A stretch of DNA of 7,479 bases from Campylobacterales bacterium (GCA_026985685.1 JALSQA010000408.1:1-7479), one strand, 5' to 3'; numbered from the stretch's first letter, positions 1-6,578 are shown. Numbers and translations are program-made. Notes: a model not told the origin generated them from the sequence alone.

Positions 1-120
1 TTAAGCCAAAGAGCTATAAATAAAACATTGAAACTAGCTCGCACTATTGCAGATTTAGATAATTGTGAACAAATCAAAAAACCCCACCTTATCGAAGCTC
101 TTCAATACAGATTTAAATAA
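1..120 (+). CDS. comM: ComM/YifB-family AAA+ ATPase, C-terminal end (partial)
   Basis: Frame 1 is open from the window edge to the TAA at 118-120 and gives 40 residues, starting LSQRAINKTLKLARTIADLD and ending EALQYRFK. The run SQRAxxKxLKLARTIADL followed by HLIEALQYR is the typical C-terminal signature of the magnesium-chelatase-like ComM/YifB proteins. These are AAA+ hexameric helicases that promote branch migration during natural transformation. Only the C-terminal helical lid is in view; the Walker motifs lie upstream of the window, so completeness cannot be judged. It converges on the next gene with 20 bases between the two stops and no clear terminator. The family call is firm; the role in DNA uptake is inferred from homologues. 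Confidence 0.88.
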   Translation, partial: LSQRAINKTLKLARTIADLDNCEQIKKPHLIEALQYRFK

Positions 121-140
121 AGAGTAGATATAAATTTTTT

Positions 141-1190
141 CTATATTAAGATAGCAATAGCAATAACAGCAAAAAGAATATATACAGCAGATGGAATAAG
201 TTTCAATATATGAATAATATGTTTATTAAATATCTTTGCCAAACGGGATGTAATTACAGCTGGTTTTATACTCTTTAAAAAACCTTTTTCACCCATTTTC
301 GCTAAACGTTTTATCCCCGGTTCGCCATAGGTAGCAGCTTTTAAAAAAGTTTTTTTACTACTTTTATCTTTAAGTAAACGATAATATATAGGTGCATCAT
401 CTCCTAAAATTTTAAATAAAACATTACTATCTTTTCCAAACATTTTTGCAAAACCAAGAGAATTATGAAATACTTTCATGTTGGGTGATTTTTCTAAAAG
501 TTTTACGGTTGTATCTAAACCACTTGTCTTGCTTACAGTATAAATATCTTTAAAAAAACTTTCAACAGGTTTAATATCTTTTGTATTTTTGATCTCTTTA
601 GAAGAACGTATGATAAATTTTTCCAGCCAAAGTGGCATTTTTCCACTTTTTCGTATCATCTTCATGGCACTAATACCACCTTTAAGAGGCGTAGCACTTC
701 CAGCACTCATCAAAGTAGCACCTGTAGCAATTACCCCAATAGTAGATAATCCTACTAAGACTTTATCAACTTTATCTCCACTTATATGATGATATCCTTC
801 AATAGCAAGATCACGAAGATCTCCAAAAACAAAAAAATCACTTATCCCCGCAGATACTTTTCCTATTGTTTCATCACTTTTACCATAAATAACACCTTCA
901 AGTGCTTTTTTACTTTGATACCCCATAGAATTTCTCTTAAATTCTAATGCTTCGTATAATTCTTTTGCCTTTGGATTATATTTTACATAGTCATATTGCA
1001 TAAAAAAACCAAGATACTTAGAAGCTTGTGCATATTTATTTTGATCGATCAATTTTAAAGTTTGAGGTATTGGGTCAATTCTTTGTAGTGCACTGATTTT
1101 TTCTCTGGTGCTAAATTCATACCGTTCATAAAGCATCAATGAAGAAAAAAGTAATAAACATAATGCAAATAATTTAACTAAAAGTTTCAT
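141..1190 (-). CDS. Membrane-anchored protein of unknown function, 349 aa
   Basis: I do not recognise a named function. ATG at 1190, stop TAG at 143-141. Residues 1-20 form a hydrophobic signal or anchor segment after MKLLVK. Residues 144-168 are a Gly/Ala/Thr-rich hydrophobic stretch, and residues 325-349 are a strongly hydrophobic C-terminal tail ending in ILI. A conserved-looking block at 117-152 contains SDFFVFGDLRDL, then a GDK turn and a GLSTIG segment. I recall similar blocks in uncharacterised proteobacterial membrane proteins, and it loosely resembles the linker before toxin domains in polymorphic toxins, but no toxin domain follows. Residues 170-324 are rich in Lys and amphipathic helices. 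There is no Shine-Dalgarno sequence; an extended -10 box lies 7 bases before the ATG. The gene is divergent from nnr. The anchor makes an envelope location likely; N-in/C-in or periplasmic topology is open. Confidence 0.8.
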   Translation of the reverse strand: MKLLVKLFALCLLLFSSLMLYERYEFSTREKISALQRIDPIPQTLKLIDQNKYAQASKYLGFFMQYDYVKYNPKAKELYEALEFKRNSMGYQSKKALEGVIYGKSDETIGKVSAGISDFFVFGDLRDLAIEGYHHISGDKVDKVLVGLSTIGVIATGATLMSAGSATPLKGGISAMKMIRKSGKMPLWLEKFIIRSSKEIKNTKDIKPVESFFKDIYTVSKTSGLDTTVKLLEKSPNMKVFHNSLGFAKMFGKDSNVLFKILGDDAPIYYRLLKDKSSKKTFLKAATYGEPGIKRLAKMGEKGFLKSIKPAVITSRLAKIFNKHIIHILKLIPSAVYILFAVIAIAILI

Positions 1191-1197
1191 GAAGTTG

Positions 1198-1206
1198 ATT
1201 ATACCA
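1198..1206 (-). promoter_or_regulatory. Extended -10 promoter of the 349-aa gene, possibly leaderless
   Basis: Read on the minus strand, the bases are TGG followed by TATAAT, a perfect extended -10 element. Only 7 bases separate its last base (1198) from the A of the ATG (1190). A start of transcription 6-8 bases downstream would fall on or next to the start codon, and no Shine-Dalgarno sequence is present between. No good -35 box is visible at 17 bases, which is common for this kind of promoter. Confidence 0.55.
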
Positions 1207-1222
1207 TATTTTTAGAGAAGCT

Positions 1223-1243
1223 ATGTTAAAGTTCTTTTTATGA
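1223..1243 (+). other. Possible 6-codon leader ORF overlapping the nnr start
   Basis: ATG at 1223 opens a frame reading MLKFFL and stops at TGA 1241-1243. The stop overlaps the nnr ATG (1240-1242) in an ATGA arrangement. The purine run AGAGAAG at 1214-1220 sits just before the leader ATG, whereas nnr itself has only a pyrimidine-rich stretch (TTCTTTTT) in front. This fits translational coupling, but the spacing to the leader ATG is tight and the ORF is very short, so chance is a real alternative. Confidence 0.25.
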
Positions 1244-2631
1244 AAAGTGTCTACAAAGAAGTTTCCTCCCTCGATCAAAAATGTTATGAGATTTATCATC
1301 TTAGTGAAGATTTACTTATGGAACATGCTGCAATTGGACTTAAAAATGCAATTCCTGATAATGCAAAAAATATATTAATTGTTTCAGGTCCTGGCAATAA
1401 TGGAGCAGATGGCATTGCTCTTGCAAGAATGATTCAAACAGAGTATGAAAGAGTAGTGCTTTTTTTACCATATGGTGTTAAATCAAAAATGGCAAAAATA
1501 CAACTAGAACGTGCACAAAGTGTTGGTATAGAGGTTGTAGATAAAATATTTGAAGCTGATGTTGTAATCGATGCTATTTTTGGTTCAGGATTTAACAGAG
1601 AACTTGATGAGCAAACTTTACAAATTATCCAAACTCTTAATAGTTATGAAAGTTATAAAATCGCTTGTGATATATCAACAGGTATTGATATTTTTGGAAA
1701 TATAAAACAAAGTGCCTTTATAGCAGATACTACCGTTACAATGGGAGCTAGAAAAATAGCACTCTATTCAGACATGGCAAAAGATTATGCTGGAGATATT
1801 TTATGTGCTAATTTAGGTGTAAATGATGCACTATATGAAGATAAAACAGATATATTTTTATTAGAAAAAGAAGATTTAAAACTTCCAAAACGTACACAAA
1901 AAAATTGCCACAAAGGTAACTTTGGTCATCTTAATGTAATCGCAGGTAAAAAAGTAGGTGCAGGGATTATTGCGGCTAAAGCTGCTTATGCCTTTGGTGC
2001 AGGTTTAGTAACAGTTATTGAAAATGAACCATACAGTGTTCCTTATGAATTGATGAGTTCTACAACACTAAGCACCAATGCAACAGCTATCTGCATGGGA
2101 ATGGGACTAGGAAACCAATATGATAATAGTTATCTTTCAAAATTTCTCATCTATCATGATTTACCAGTTTTAATAGATGCAGATCTCTTTTATCACACTA
2201 TTCTAAAAGAAGTATTAGATACAAAAAAAGAACTTGTATTGACACCTCATCCAAAAGAGTTTGCCTCTCTTTTAAAGATTACTGGTTTTGGAAATATTAG
2301 TGTATCACAAATACAAGAAGATCGCTTTGGCTGGGTAGAAAAATTTAGTATAAAATATCCTGATCTTGTATTGGTATTAAAAGGTGCAAATACACTTATC
2401 TCTCATCAGGGTAAAATTTATATTCAATCTTTTGGAAGTAATGTACTTAGCAAAGGTGGAAGTGGTGATGTTTTAGGTGGACTGATTGCTTCTTTATTGG
2501 CACAAGGATATTCCTTACTTGATGCTGCTATAAGTGGTTCTATAGCTCATGCCTTGAGTGCTAAAAATTTTTCAAAAAACAATTATGCATTAACTCCACA
2601 TGATCTTATTGAAGGTGTTCAATGTCTATAA
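1240..2631 (+). CDS. nnr: Bifunctional NAD(P)HX epimerase / ADP-dependent NAD(P)HX dehydratase
   Basis: Cytoplasmic metabolite-repair enzyme that restores NADH and NADPH from their hydrated forms. The N-terminal YjeF_N (epimerase) domain covers about residues 1-205. It has the loop GPGNNGADG at 50-58 (the usual form is GxGNNGGDG, so one Gly is Ala), the acidic active-site motif DAIFGSG at 111-117 and DISTGID at 144-150. The C-terminal ribokinase-like (dehydratase) domain covers about 220-463. It has KGNFGHLNVIAG at 225-236, LTPHPKEF at 334-341, VLKGANT at 379-385 and the catalytic motif KGGSGDVLGG at 405-414 with D410. At 463 residues it is a little shorter than the E. coli fused protein, but both domains look intact. 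It overlaps purN by 10 bases, so the two are surely co-transcribed. The start at 1240 lacks a clear ribosome site; no better in-frame start was seen. Confidence 0.95.
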   Translation: MKSVYKEVSSLDQKCYEIYHLSEDLLMEHAAIGLKNAIPDNAKNILIVSGPGNNGADGIALARMIQTEYERVVLFLPYGVKSKMAKIQLERAQSVGIEVVDKIFEADVVIDAIFGSGFNRELDEQTLQIIQTLNSYESYKIACDISTGIDIFGNIKQSAFIADTTVTMGARKIALYSDMAKDYAGDILCANLGVNDALYEDKTDIFLLEKEDLKLPKRTQKNCHKGNFGHLNVIAGKKVGAGIIAAKAAYAFGAGLVTVIENEPYSVPYELMSSTTLSTNATAICMGMGLGNQYDNSYLSKFLIYHDLPVLIDADLFYHTILKEVLDTKKELVLTPHPKEFASLLKITGFGNISVSQIQEDRFGWVEKFSIKYPDLVLVLKGANTLISHQGKIYIQSFGSNVLSKGGSGDVLGGLIASLLAQGYSLLDAAISGSIAHALSAKNFSKNNYALTPHDLIEGVQCL

Positions 2632-3179
2632 AGAGGGTTACTATTTTATTTAGTGGTGAAGGTGGAAATCTTGAAAATATTATCAAAAAATTACATCCTC
2701 ATACTATTGAAATAGTAGCAGCCATCACAAATAATCCTTTAGCAAATGGTATCCCAAAAGCACAAAAACTTGGTATTGAGACTATTGTTATTGATCATAG
2801 AGATTTTAAGAAAAGAGAAGAATTTGATCAAGCTTTAGTAAAAATTATCACACCTCTTAACATAGATTTAGCAATTCTAGCAGGTTTTATGAGAATATTA
2901 ACCCCAGTTTTTACAGATAATATTAAAGCAATAAATATTCACCCATCCCTACTTCCACTATTTAAAGGTGCTCACGCAATAGAAGAAAGTTTCAACTCAA
3001 ATATGAAAGTAGCAGGTGTTAGTACACATTTAGTAAACAGTCAACTTGATAGTGGTGATATCATAGATCAAGTATGTTTTAACAAAGAAGATATGGATTT
3101 TCAAACATTTAAAAACAAAATTACACAAATAGAACATGAACTCTTTCCAAAATCTATAAAAAAGGTTTTATTATTATAA
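2622..3179 (+). CDS. purN: Phosphoribosylglycinamide formyltransferase (GAR transformylase)
   Basis: Catalyses the third step of de novo purine synthesis in the cytoplasm, moving a formyl group from 10-formyl-tetrahydrofolate to GAR. The start VTILFSGEGGNLENII at residues 6-21 is the phosphate-binding loop (usually SGxGSN; here GGN). LAGFMRIL at 86-93 and INIHPSLLP at 104-112 are the folate-site motifs, and GVSTHLV followed by LDSGDII at 132-148 closes the active site. The catalytic triad expected for the family is present: N105, H107 and D143. The length of 185 residues is short next to the E. coli enzyme (about 212) because of a trimmed C-terminus, but the core is complete. The ATG lies inside the end of nnr, with GAAGG at 2611-2615 as ribosome site, 6 bases before the ATG. 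Confidence 0.95.
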   Translation: MSIKRVTILFSGEGGNLENIIKKLHPHTIEIVAAITNNPLANGIPKAQKLGIETIVIDHRDFKKREEFDQALVKIITPLNIDLAILAGFMRILTPVFTDNIKAINIHPSLLPLFKGAHAIEESFNSNMKVAGVSTHLVNSQLDSGDIIDQVCFNKEDMDFQTFKNKITQIEHELFPKSIKKVLLL

Positions 3180-3216
3180 ATAAGATAGAATAACTCTTAT
3201 TAAAATGGAGAAAATT

Positions 3217-4008
3217 ATGAACGACAGTTTAAAAATAGGAAAATACGAATTTCAAAGTCGATTGATAGTTGGAAGTGGAAAATATCCAGATTTCAAAACA
3301 ACTAAAGATGCTACATTGGCAAGTGGTTCAAATATGATAACAGTTGCTGTACGCCGTGTCAATATTACTAATCCAGATGAAGAAAACTTGATGGATTATT
3401 TTAAAGATACAAATGTCCAAATATTGCCAAATTCTGCAGGTTGTACAACAGCAGAAGAAGCCATCACTCTCTTTCGTATGGTAAAAGAAGCAACAGGAAT
3501 TGATATCATCAAGATGGAAGTCATCGGAGATACAGCAAAAACACTATATCCAGATGTAATGGACACACTAAAAGCTACAGAAGTTCTGGCAAAAGAGGGA
3601 TTTACAATCATGGCATATACAAATGATGATCCCATAATGGCTAAACGTCTTGAAAATGCAGGTGCAGCAGCAGTAATGCCTTTGGCTGCTCCAATAGGAA
3701 GTGGACTTGGCATACAAAACAGATATAATGTTTTATTTGTTAAAGAGGCAGTCAATGTACCAGTGATAGTAGATGCTGGTATAGGATGTGCAAGTGATGC
3801 TGCAATAGCCATGGAAATTGGTGTTGATGGTATTTTAACAAATACAGCAATAGCCCAATCAAAAAATCCTGTATTGATGGCAGAAGCTATGAAGTTTGCT
3901 GTCCAATCTGGTCGAATGAGTTATCTTGCTGGAAGAATTTCTAAAAAACCTTTCGCGACAGCTAGTTCACCGACAGAAGGCTTGATAGAATTTGATAAAA
4001 ATTCTTAA
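3217..4008 (+). CDS. thiG: Thiazole synthase
   Basis: Makes the thiazole phosphate moiety of thiamine from 1-deoxy-D-xylulose 5-phosphate, a glycine-derived imine and ThiS thiocarboxylate, using a TIM-barrel fold in the cytoplasm. I chose the ATG at 3217 (263 residues, MNDSLKIG) over the in-frame ATG at 3205, because GGAG at 3207-3210 is then an ideal ribosome site 6 bases away; from 3205 that site would be inside the gene. The Schiff-base lysine is K99 in IIKMEVIGD. Other family motifs are PNSAGCTT (71-78), PLAAPIGSG (155-163), DAGIGCASDAA (186-196) and LTNTAIAQ (207-214). It sits 37 bases after purN, either in the same transcript or from a weak box TAGAAT at 3186-3191. No thiS, thiF or thiH follows, so its sulfur-transfer partners must be elsewhere. 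Confidence 0.95.
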   Translation: MNDSLKIGKYEFQSRLIVGSGKYPDFKTTKDATLASGSNMITVAVRRVNITNPDEENLMDYFKDTNVQILPNSAGCTTAEEAITLFRMVKEATGIDIIKMEVIGDTAKTLYPDVMDTLKATEVLAKEGFTIMAYTNDDPIMAKRLENAGAAAVMPLAAPIGSGLGIQNRYNVLFVKEAVNVPVIVDAGIGCASDAAIAMEIGVDGILTNTAIAQSKNPVLMAEAMKFAVQSGRMSYLAGRISKKPFATASSPTEGLIEFDKNS

Positions 4009-4017
4009 ATATTTTAT

Positions 4018-4053
4018 GTTTTTGACACAAAAAAAATAATTTGTGTCAAAAAC
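4018..4053 (+). repeat. 14-bp perfect inverted repeat between thiG and the tRNA promoter
   Basis: The left arm GTTTTTGACACAAA (4018-4031) is exactly complementary to the right arm TTTGTGTCAAAAAC (4040-4053), with an 8-base A-rich loop. It starts 9 bases after the thiG stop and ends 2 bases before the -35 box of the tRNA promoter. The flanks are T before and A after on either strand, the reverse of a normal intrinsic terminator, and no T tail follows. It could still end thiG transcription as a hairpin, or be a protein-binding site next to the promoter. Confidence 0.6.
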
Positions 4054-4055
4054 TA

Positions 4056-4084
4056 TTGACAATTTATAATTATTAGGGTAAAAT
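4056..4084 (+). promoter_or_regulatory. Sigma70 promoter of the tRNA operon
   Basis: The -35 box is consensus TTGACA at 4056-4061 and the -10 box is TAAAAT at 4079-4084, one mismatch from TATAAT, with a 17-base spacer. Transcription should begin near 4091, about 24 bases before the first tRNA. All five tRNAs have the same direction and short spacers, and no other strong promoter was seen between them. Confidence 0.8.
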
Positions 4085-4114
4085 CTCACCCTCAAAAGCA
4101 ATAAGTTTTGAAAT

Positions 4115-4192
4115 CGGAGTGTAGCGCAGCCTGGTTAGCGCACCTGGTTTGGGACCAGGGGGTCGAAGGTTCGAATCCTTTCACTCCGACCA
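4115..4192 (+). tRNA. tRNA-Pro(TGG)
   Basis: The acceptor CGGAGTG (4115-4121) pairs fully with CACTCCG (4182-4188), followed by A and encoded CCA. The anticodon stem is CCTGG/CCAGG around the loop TTTGGGA, with anticodon TGG at 4150-4152. The T loop GGTTCGAATCC is normal. First gene of the operon. Confidence 0.97.
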
Positions 4193-4216
4193 TTTATTAT
4201 TAAGAAAAAGTTTTAT

Positions 4217-4294
4217 GGTGAGATTAGCTCAGCTGGTTAGAGCACTGGTTTGTGGTGCCGGGGGTCGCGGGTTCGAATCCCGTATCTCACCCCA
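4217..4294 (+). tRNA. tRNA-His(GTG)
   Basis: The acceptor GTGAGAT (4218-4224) pairs with ATCTCAC (4284-4290). The histidine-specific extra G at position -1 is encoded (4217) and faces C at 4291, before encoded CCA. The anticodon is GTG at 4252-4254 in the loop TTGTGGT. The anticodon stem CTGGT/GCCGG contains two T-G wobbles. Confidence 0.96.
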
Positions 4295-4311
4295 TAAGCT
4301 AAAGCGTTTTT

Positions 4312-4388
4312 GCGCTCGTGGCTCAATTGGATAGAGCAACAGACTTCGGATCTGTAGGTTATAGGTTCGACTCCTATCGAGCGTGCCA
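4312..4388 (+). tRNA. tRNA-Arg(TCG)
   Basis: The anticodon stem ACAGA/TCTGT encloses the loop CTTCGGA, with anticodon TCG at 4346-4348. The acceptor GCGCTCG (4312-4318) pairs with CGAGCGT (4378-4384) with a G1-U72 wobble, then G73 and encoded CCA. The 5' half is very similar to that of the next tRNA. Confidence 0.96.
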
Positions 4389-4405
4389 CTTATAATTGTT
4401 CTTGT

Positions 4406-4482
4406 GCGCTCGTAGCTCAGCTGGATAGAGCATCGCCCTTCTAAGGCGAGGGTCTTAGGTTCGAATCCTAACGGGCGTACCA
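4406..4482 (+). tRNA. tRNA-Arg(TCT)
   Basis: The anticodon stem TCGCC/GGCGA encloses the loop CTTCTAA, with anticodon TCT at 4440-4442, which reads AGA/AGG codons. The acceptor GCGCTCG pairs with CGGGCGT, with G1-U72 and T5-G68 wobbles, then A73 and encoded CCA. Confidence 0.96.
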
Positions 4483-4492
4483 CCTTATTTAT

Positions 4493-4577
4493 GCGGACGT
4501 GGTGAAATTGGTAGACACGCCAGACTTAGGATCTGGTGCCTAACGGTGTGAAGGTTCAAGTCCTTTCGTCCGCACCA
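4493..4577 (+). tRNA. tRNA-Leu(TAG)
   Basis: Class II tRNA of 85 bases with the long variable arm expected for leucine (about 4536-4549). The acceptor GCGGACG (4493-4499) pairs with CGTCCGC (4567-4573), then A and encoded CCA. The anticodon stem CCAGA/TCTGG encloses CTTAGGA, with TAG at 4527-4529. Last gene of the operon; the next gene ends 22 bases away on the other strand, and no clear terminator separates them. Confidence 0.97.
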
Positions 4578-4599
4578 TCTTTTAAAAGCTTCATCTATT

Positions 4600-6555
4600 T
4601 TAATTAAATTGTAAATTTTTTAGTATATCATCATCAATTCTGTTTTGCAAACTTTGTTCTGCTTTTAAGATAAGATTTTTAGGATCACCTAAAATCATTT
4701 TGGCTCTTTGTTTATCAAGCTTTTCAACAGACATAATACCAATACTAATCATATCTTCATCTTTTTGATACTGCTTTGCATATAAAGTAATAGGTGTTAT
4801 CTTTTTAATTGTACGATTATTTATGTGTATATAAGCATTGTTTTTAGTATTTTGATTCAATAGCGTTATCACTGACTGGCGTTCATTTATAGTAAGTTTC
4901 CCAAATATCTTATCTCTATTTTCTATAATTTCTGTAACTTTAAAAGTACAATCAATTTCTATCTGCCCTTCCCACAAGATAGTTTGCTGTGACTTTGTTT
5001 CAAAACTTCCATAAAAATAACAATACCAGGTGCCTACTAATTTTTCCAATAATGGATGTTCTAAACTATATGGATAAGATTGGGTTTGTAAATCACTATA
5101 GCTAAAGCTTTGTTTATATATTTTTTGAAATGATGCTATATATCCTCTTATACGCTGTTTATTTTGGGCTATAGTAAAGTTTTTATTTTGATATATAGAT
5201 TCTTTACTGATAACATATTGATGACTTTGTGCATAAAAAAAATCTTCACTAAATCCATTACTTATGATTTGTTGCTGATATATAAAAGACAGATCAATTC
5301 CCACTTCATGCAATTGATGCAAAATTGAGTAAAAGTTATTATGTTCTAAGTTTTGATTACTTTGTATGACAAAAATAATTGTAAATTTTACACCCTCTTT
5401 TGCCAGAGATATTATCAACTCTTTAATAGATTGTTTTCCCATTGACTCATATAAAAAAATATTTTCTGATTTTTTATATATTGGCAAAACTATACAAGCT
5501 TCTTTTTCAGAATAGTTTTTTAAAAAACGTAAAAATTCTAAATATACACGTTTTCTATCAGACAAAAAATAATCCTGATTTTGAGAAAATTTATCATACA
5601 TCTTTTTAAAAGCATGAAATTCAGTAAAAACCATATGCTGTGCCAATGATGTCTTTATATAAGGAGAATACTTAACATTTGAAAAAAATCTATGAAGACT
5701 GTCTATTTTACTTTTGTAATTTGATAGATAACTCACATCAAGTTCTCTCTCTTCAAAGGTATATAAATTTTCACTAGCATGTAACTGTTCACTCTCATTT
5801 AAGATAAGGTAGTGCTTTTGCATTTGCTCTTGTGACATTTGAACTTCTGTTAATATCACTTTTTTAGCTACAGGTATTTTTTGATCATGATCGCTAATTC
5901 CAATAGCTAAACCATATAATATATTGTTATAAAGAGGTTTATCAGATCTTCTTTTTAATGATGTTTCAAAAAGCATCATCACTTGGTCATAGCTGTTAAA
6001 AAGATTCAATGAAATTTTACTTTGAGAAAAGGAGATAATACCTTCATATTCTTCTGATCCTATTTTATCTTTTGGTGGTATAATTTTAACTGTCCAACTA
6101 TTTTCAGCACAAGTTACCTCTTTTGAACTAGAATAATCAATTTCATAACAATTTACTTTATCATCAAACATATATAAATAGAGATAACTAGTATCAAAAT
6201 CAAGTGTAGCTTTTTGCTCATATAGACTAAATGCATCAAGTTTTTCACAAAAACTATCAAGATCACACTGTATAAACTCATCCAATGAGAAAAGAACTTT
6301 TCCATGCATTTTTAATTGACTAAAAGGAAAATGTTTATATTGTTTTCTAAAATCGTTTTCTTGTATATTACTCCCTTTGATATAACGATTAATCACCCGA
6401 CGACGAGAGTGTGTATATTTGTAATTTTTTGCTAATTGTTCTTGATTTGTAAACAGTTCCAACAATCTTTGTTTATCTTCATGGCAATAGTGAGTATAAA
6501 TAATTCTAACTTTTTCACCTAAAAGTTGATTAATTGATTTACCTTTCTTTGCCAT
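4600..6555 (-). CDS. Large multi-segment protein of unknown function, 651 aa, with HTH-like N-terminus
   Basis: I do not recognise a named family. I start it at ATG 6555: AGGA (6565-6562) lies 6 bases upstream, while the alternative TTG at 6561 would touch that site. There is no signal peptide or membrane helix, so it should be cytoplasmic. Residues about 26-62 (NQEQLAKNY, then SRRRVINRYIKG) resemble a Cro/XRE helix-turn-helix. Residues about 150-240 are beta-rich (YEGIISF, GLAIGISD, PVAKKVIL). Residues about 300-485 are alpha/beta, with strands CIVLPIY, VKFTIIFVI and GIDLSFI, and resemble a phospholipase-D-like fold without visible HxK motifs. Residues about 505-630 start LVGTWYCYFYG, continue with FGKLTI and GIMSV, and end AKMILG, like a small beta barrel. 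The tail is charged. It stands alone, converging on the tRNA operon, with its own promoter. A ligand-sensing regulator or a defence-type effector are both possible; neither is shown. Confidence 0.85.
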   Translation of the reverse strand: MAKKGKSINQLLGEKVRIIYTHYCHEDKQRLLELFTNQEQLAKNYKYTHSRRRVINRYIKGSNIQENDFRKQYKHFPFSQLKMHGKVLFSLDEFIQCDLDSFCEKLDAFSLYEQKATLDFDTSYLYLYMFDDKVNCYEIDYSSSKEVTCAENSWTVKIIPPKDKIGSEEYEGIISFSQSKISLNLFNSYDQVMMLFETSLKRRSDKPLYNNILYGLAIGISDHDQKIPVAKKVILTEVQMSQEQMQKHYLILNESEQLHASENLYTFEERELDVSYLSNYKSKIDSLHRFFSNVKYSPYIKTSLAQHMVFTEFHAFKKMYDKFSQNQDYFLSDRKRVYLEFLRFLKNYSEKEACIVLPIYKKSENIFLYESMGKQSIKELIISLAKEGVKFTIIFVIQSNQNLEHNNFYSILHQLHEVGIDLSFIYQQQIISNGFSEDFFYAQSHQYVISKESIYQNKNFTIAQNKQRIRGYIASFQKIYKQSFSYSDLQTQSYPYSLEHPLLEKLVGTWYCYFYGSFETKSQQTILWEGQIEIDCTFKVTEIIENRDKIFGKLTINERQSVITLLNQNTKNNAYIHINNRTIKKITPITLYAKQYQKDEDMISIGIMSVEKLDKQRAKMILGDPKNLILKAEQSLQNRIDDDILKNLQFN

Positions 6556-6578
6556 GTCCAATCCTTTTTTAGTACCTT

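Noticed and set aside
121..140. Terminator between the comM end and the 349-aa gene
   Set aside because: There is a short T run but only about 5 A-T pairs of stem could be drawn, too weak to call.
589..789. Plus-strand open frame of 66 codons inside the 349-aa gene
   Set aside because: It lies wholly antisense to a longer frame with coherent membrane segments, and it has no ribosome site or recognisable motif.
3396..3812. Minus-strand open frame of 138 codons
   Set aside because: It is antisense to thiG, whose catalytic motifs are intact; the frame is a composition artefact.
4149..4483. Open frames on both strands over the tRNA genes (61 and 84 codons)
   Set aside because: They translate tRNA sequence, a well-known source of spurious proteins; the tRNA folds are complete.
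4493..4600. tRNA-Leu as an attachment site of an integrated element
   Set aside because: No integrase and no second copy of the tRNA 3' end were seen in the window; the flanking sequence outside would be needed.
4578..4600. Terminator of the tRNA operon
   Set aside because: TTTTAAAA and AAGCTT are short palindromes without a stable stem and T tail.
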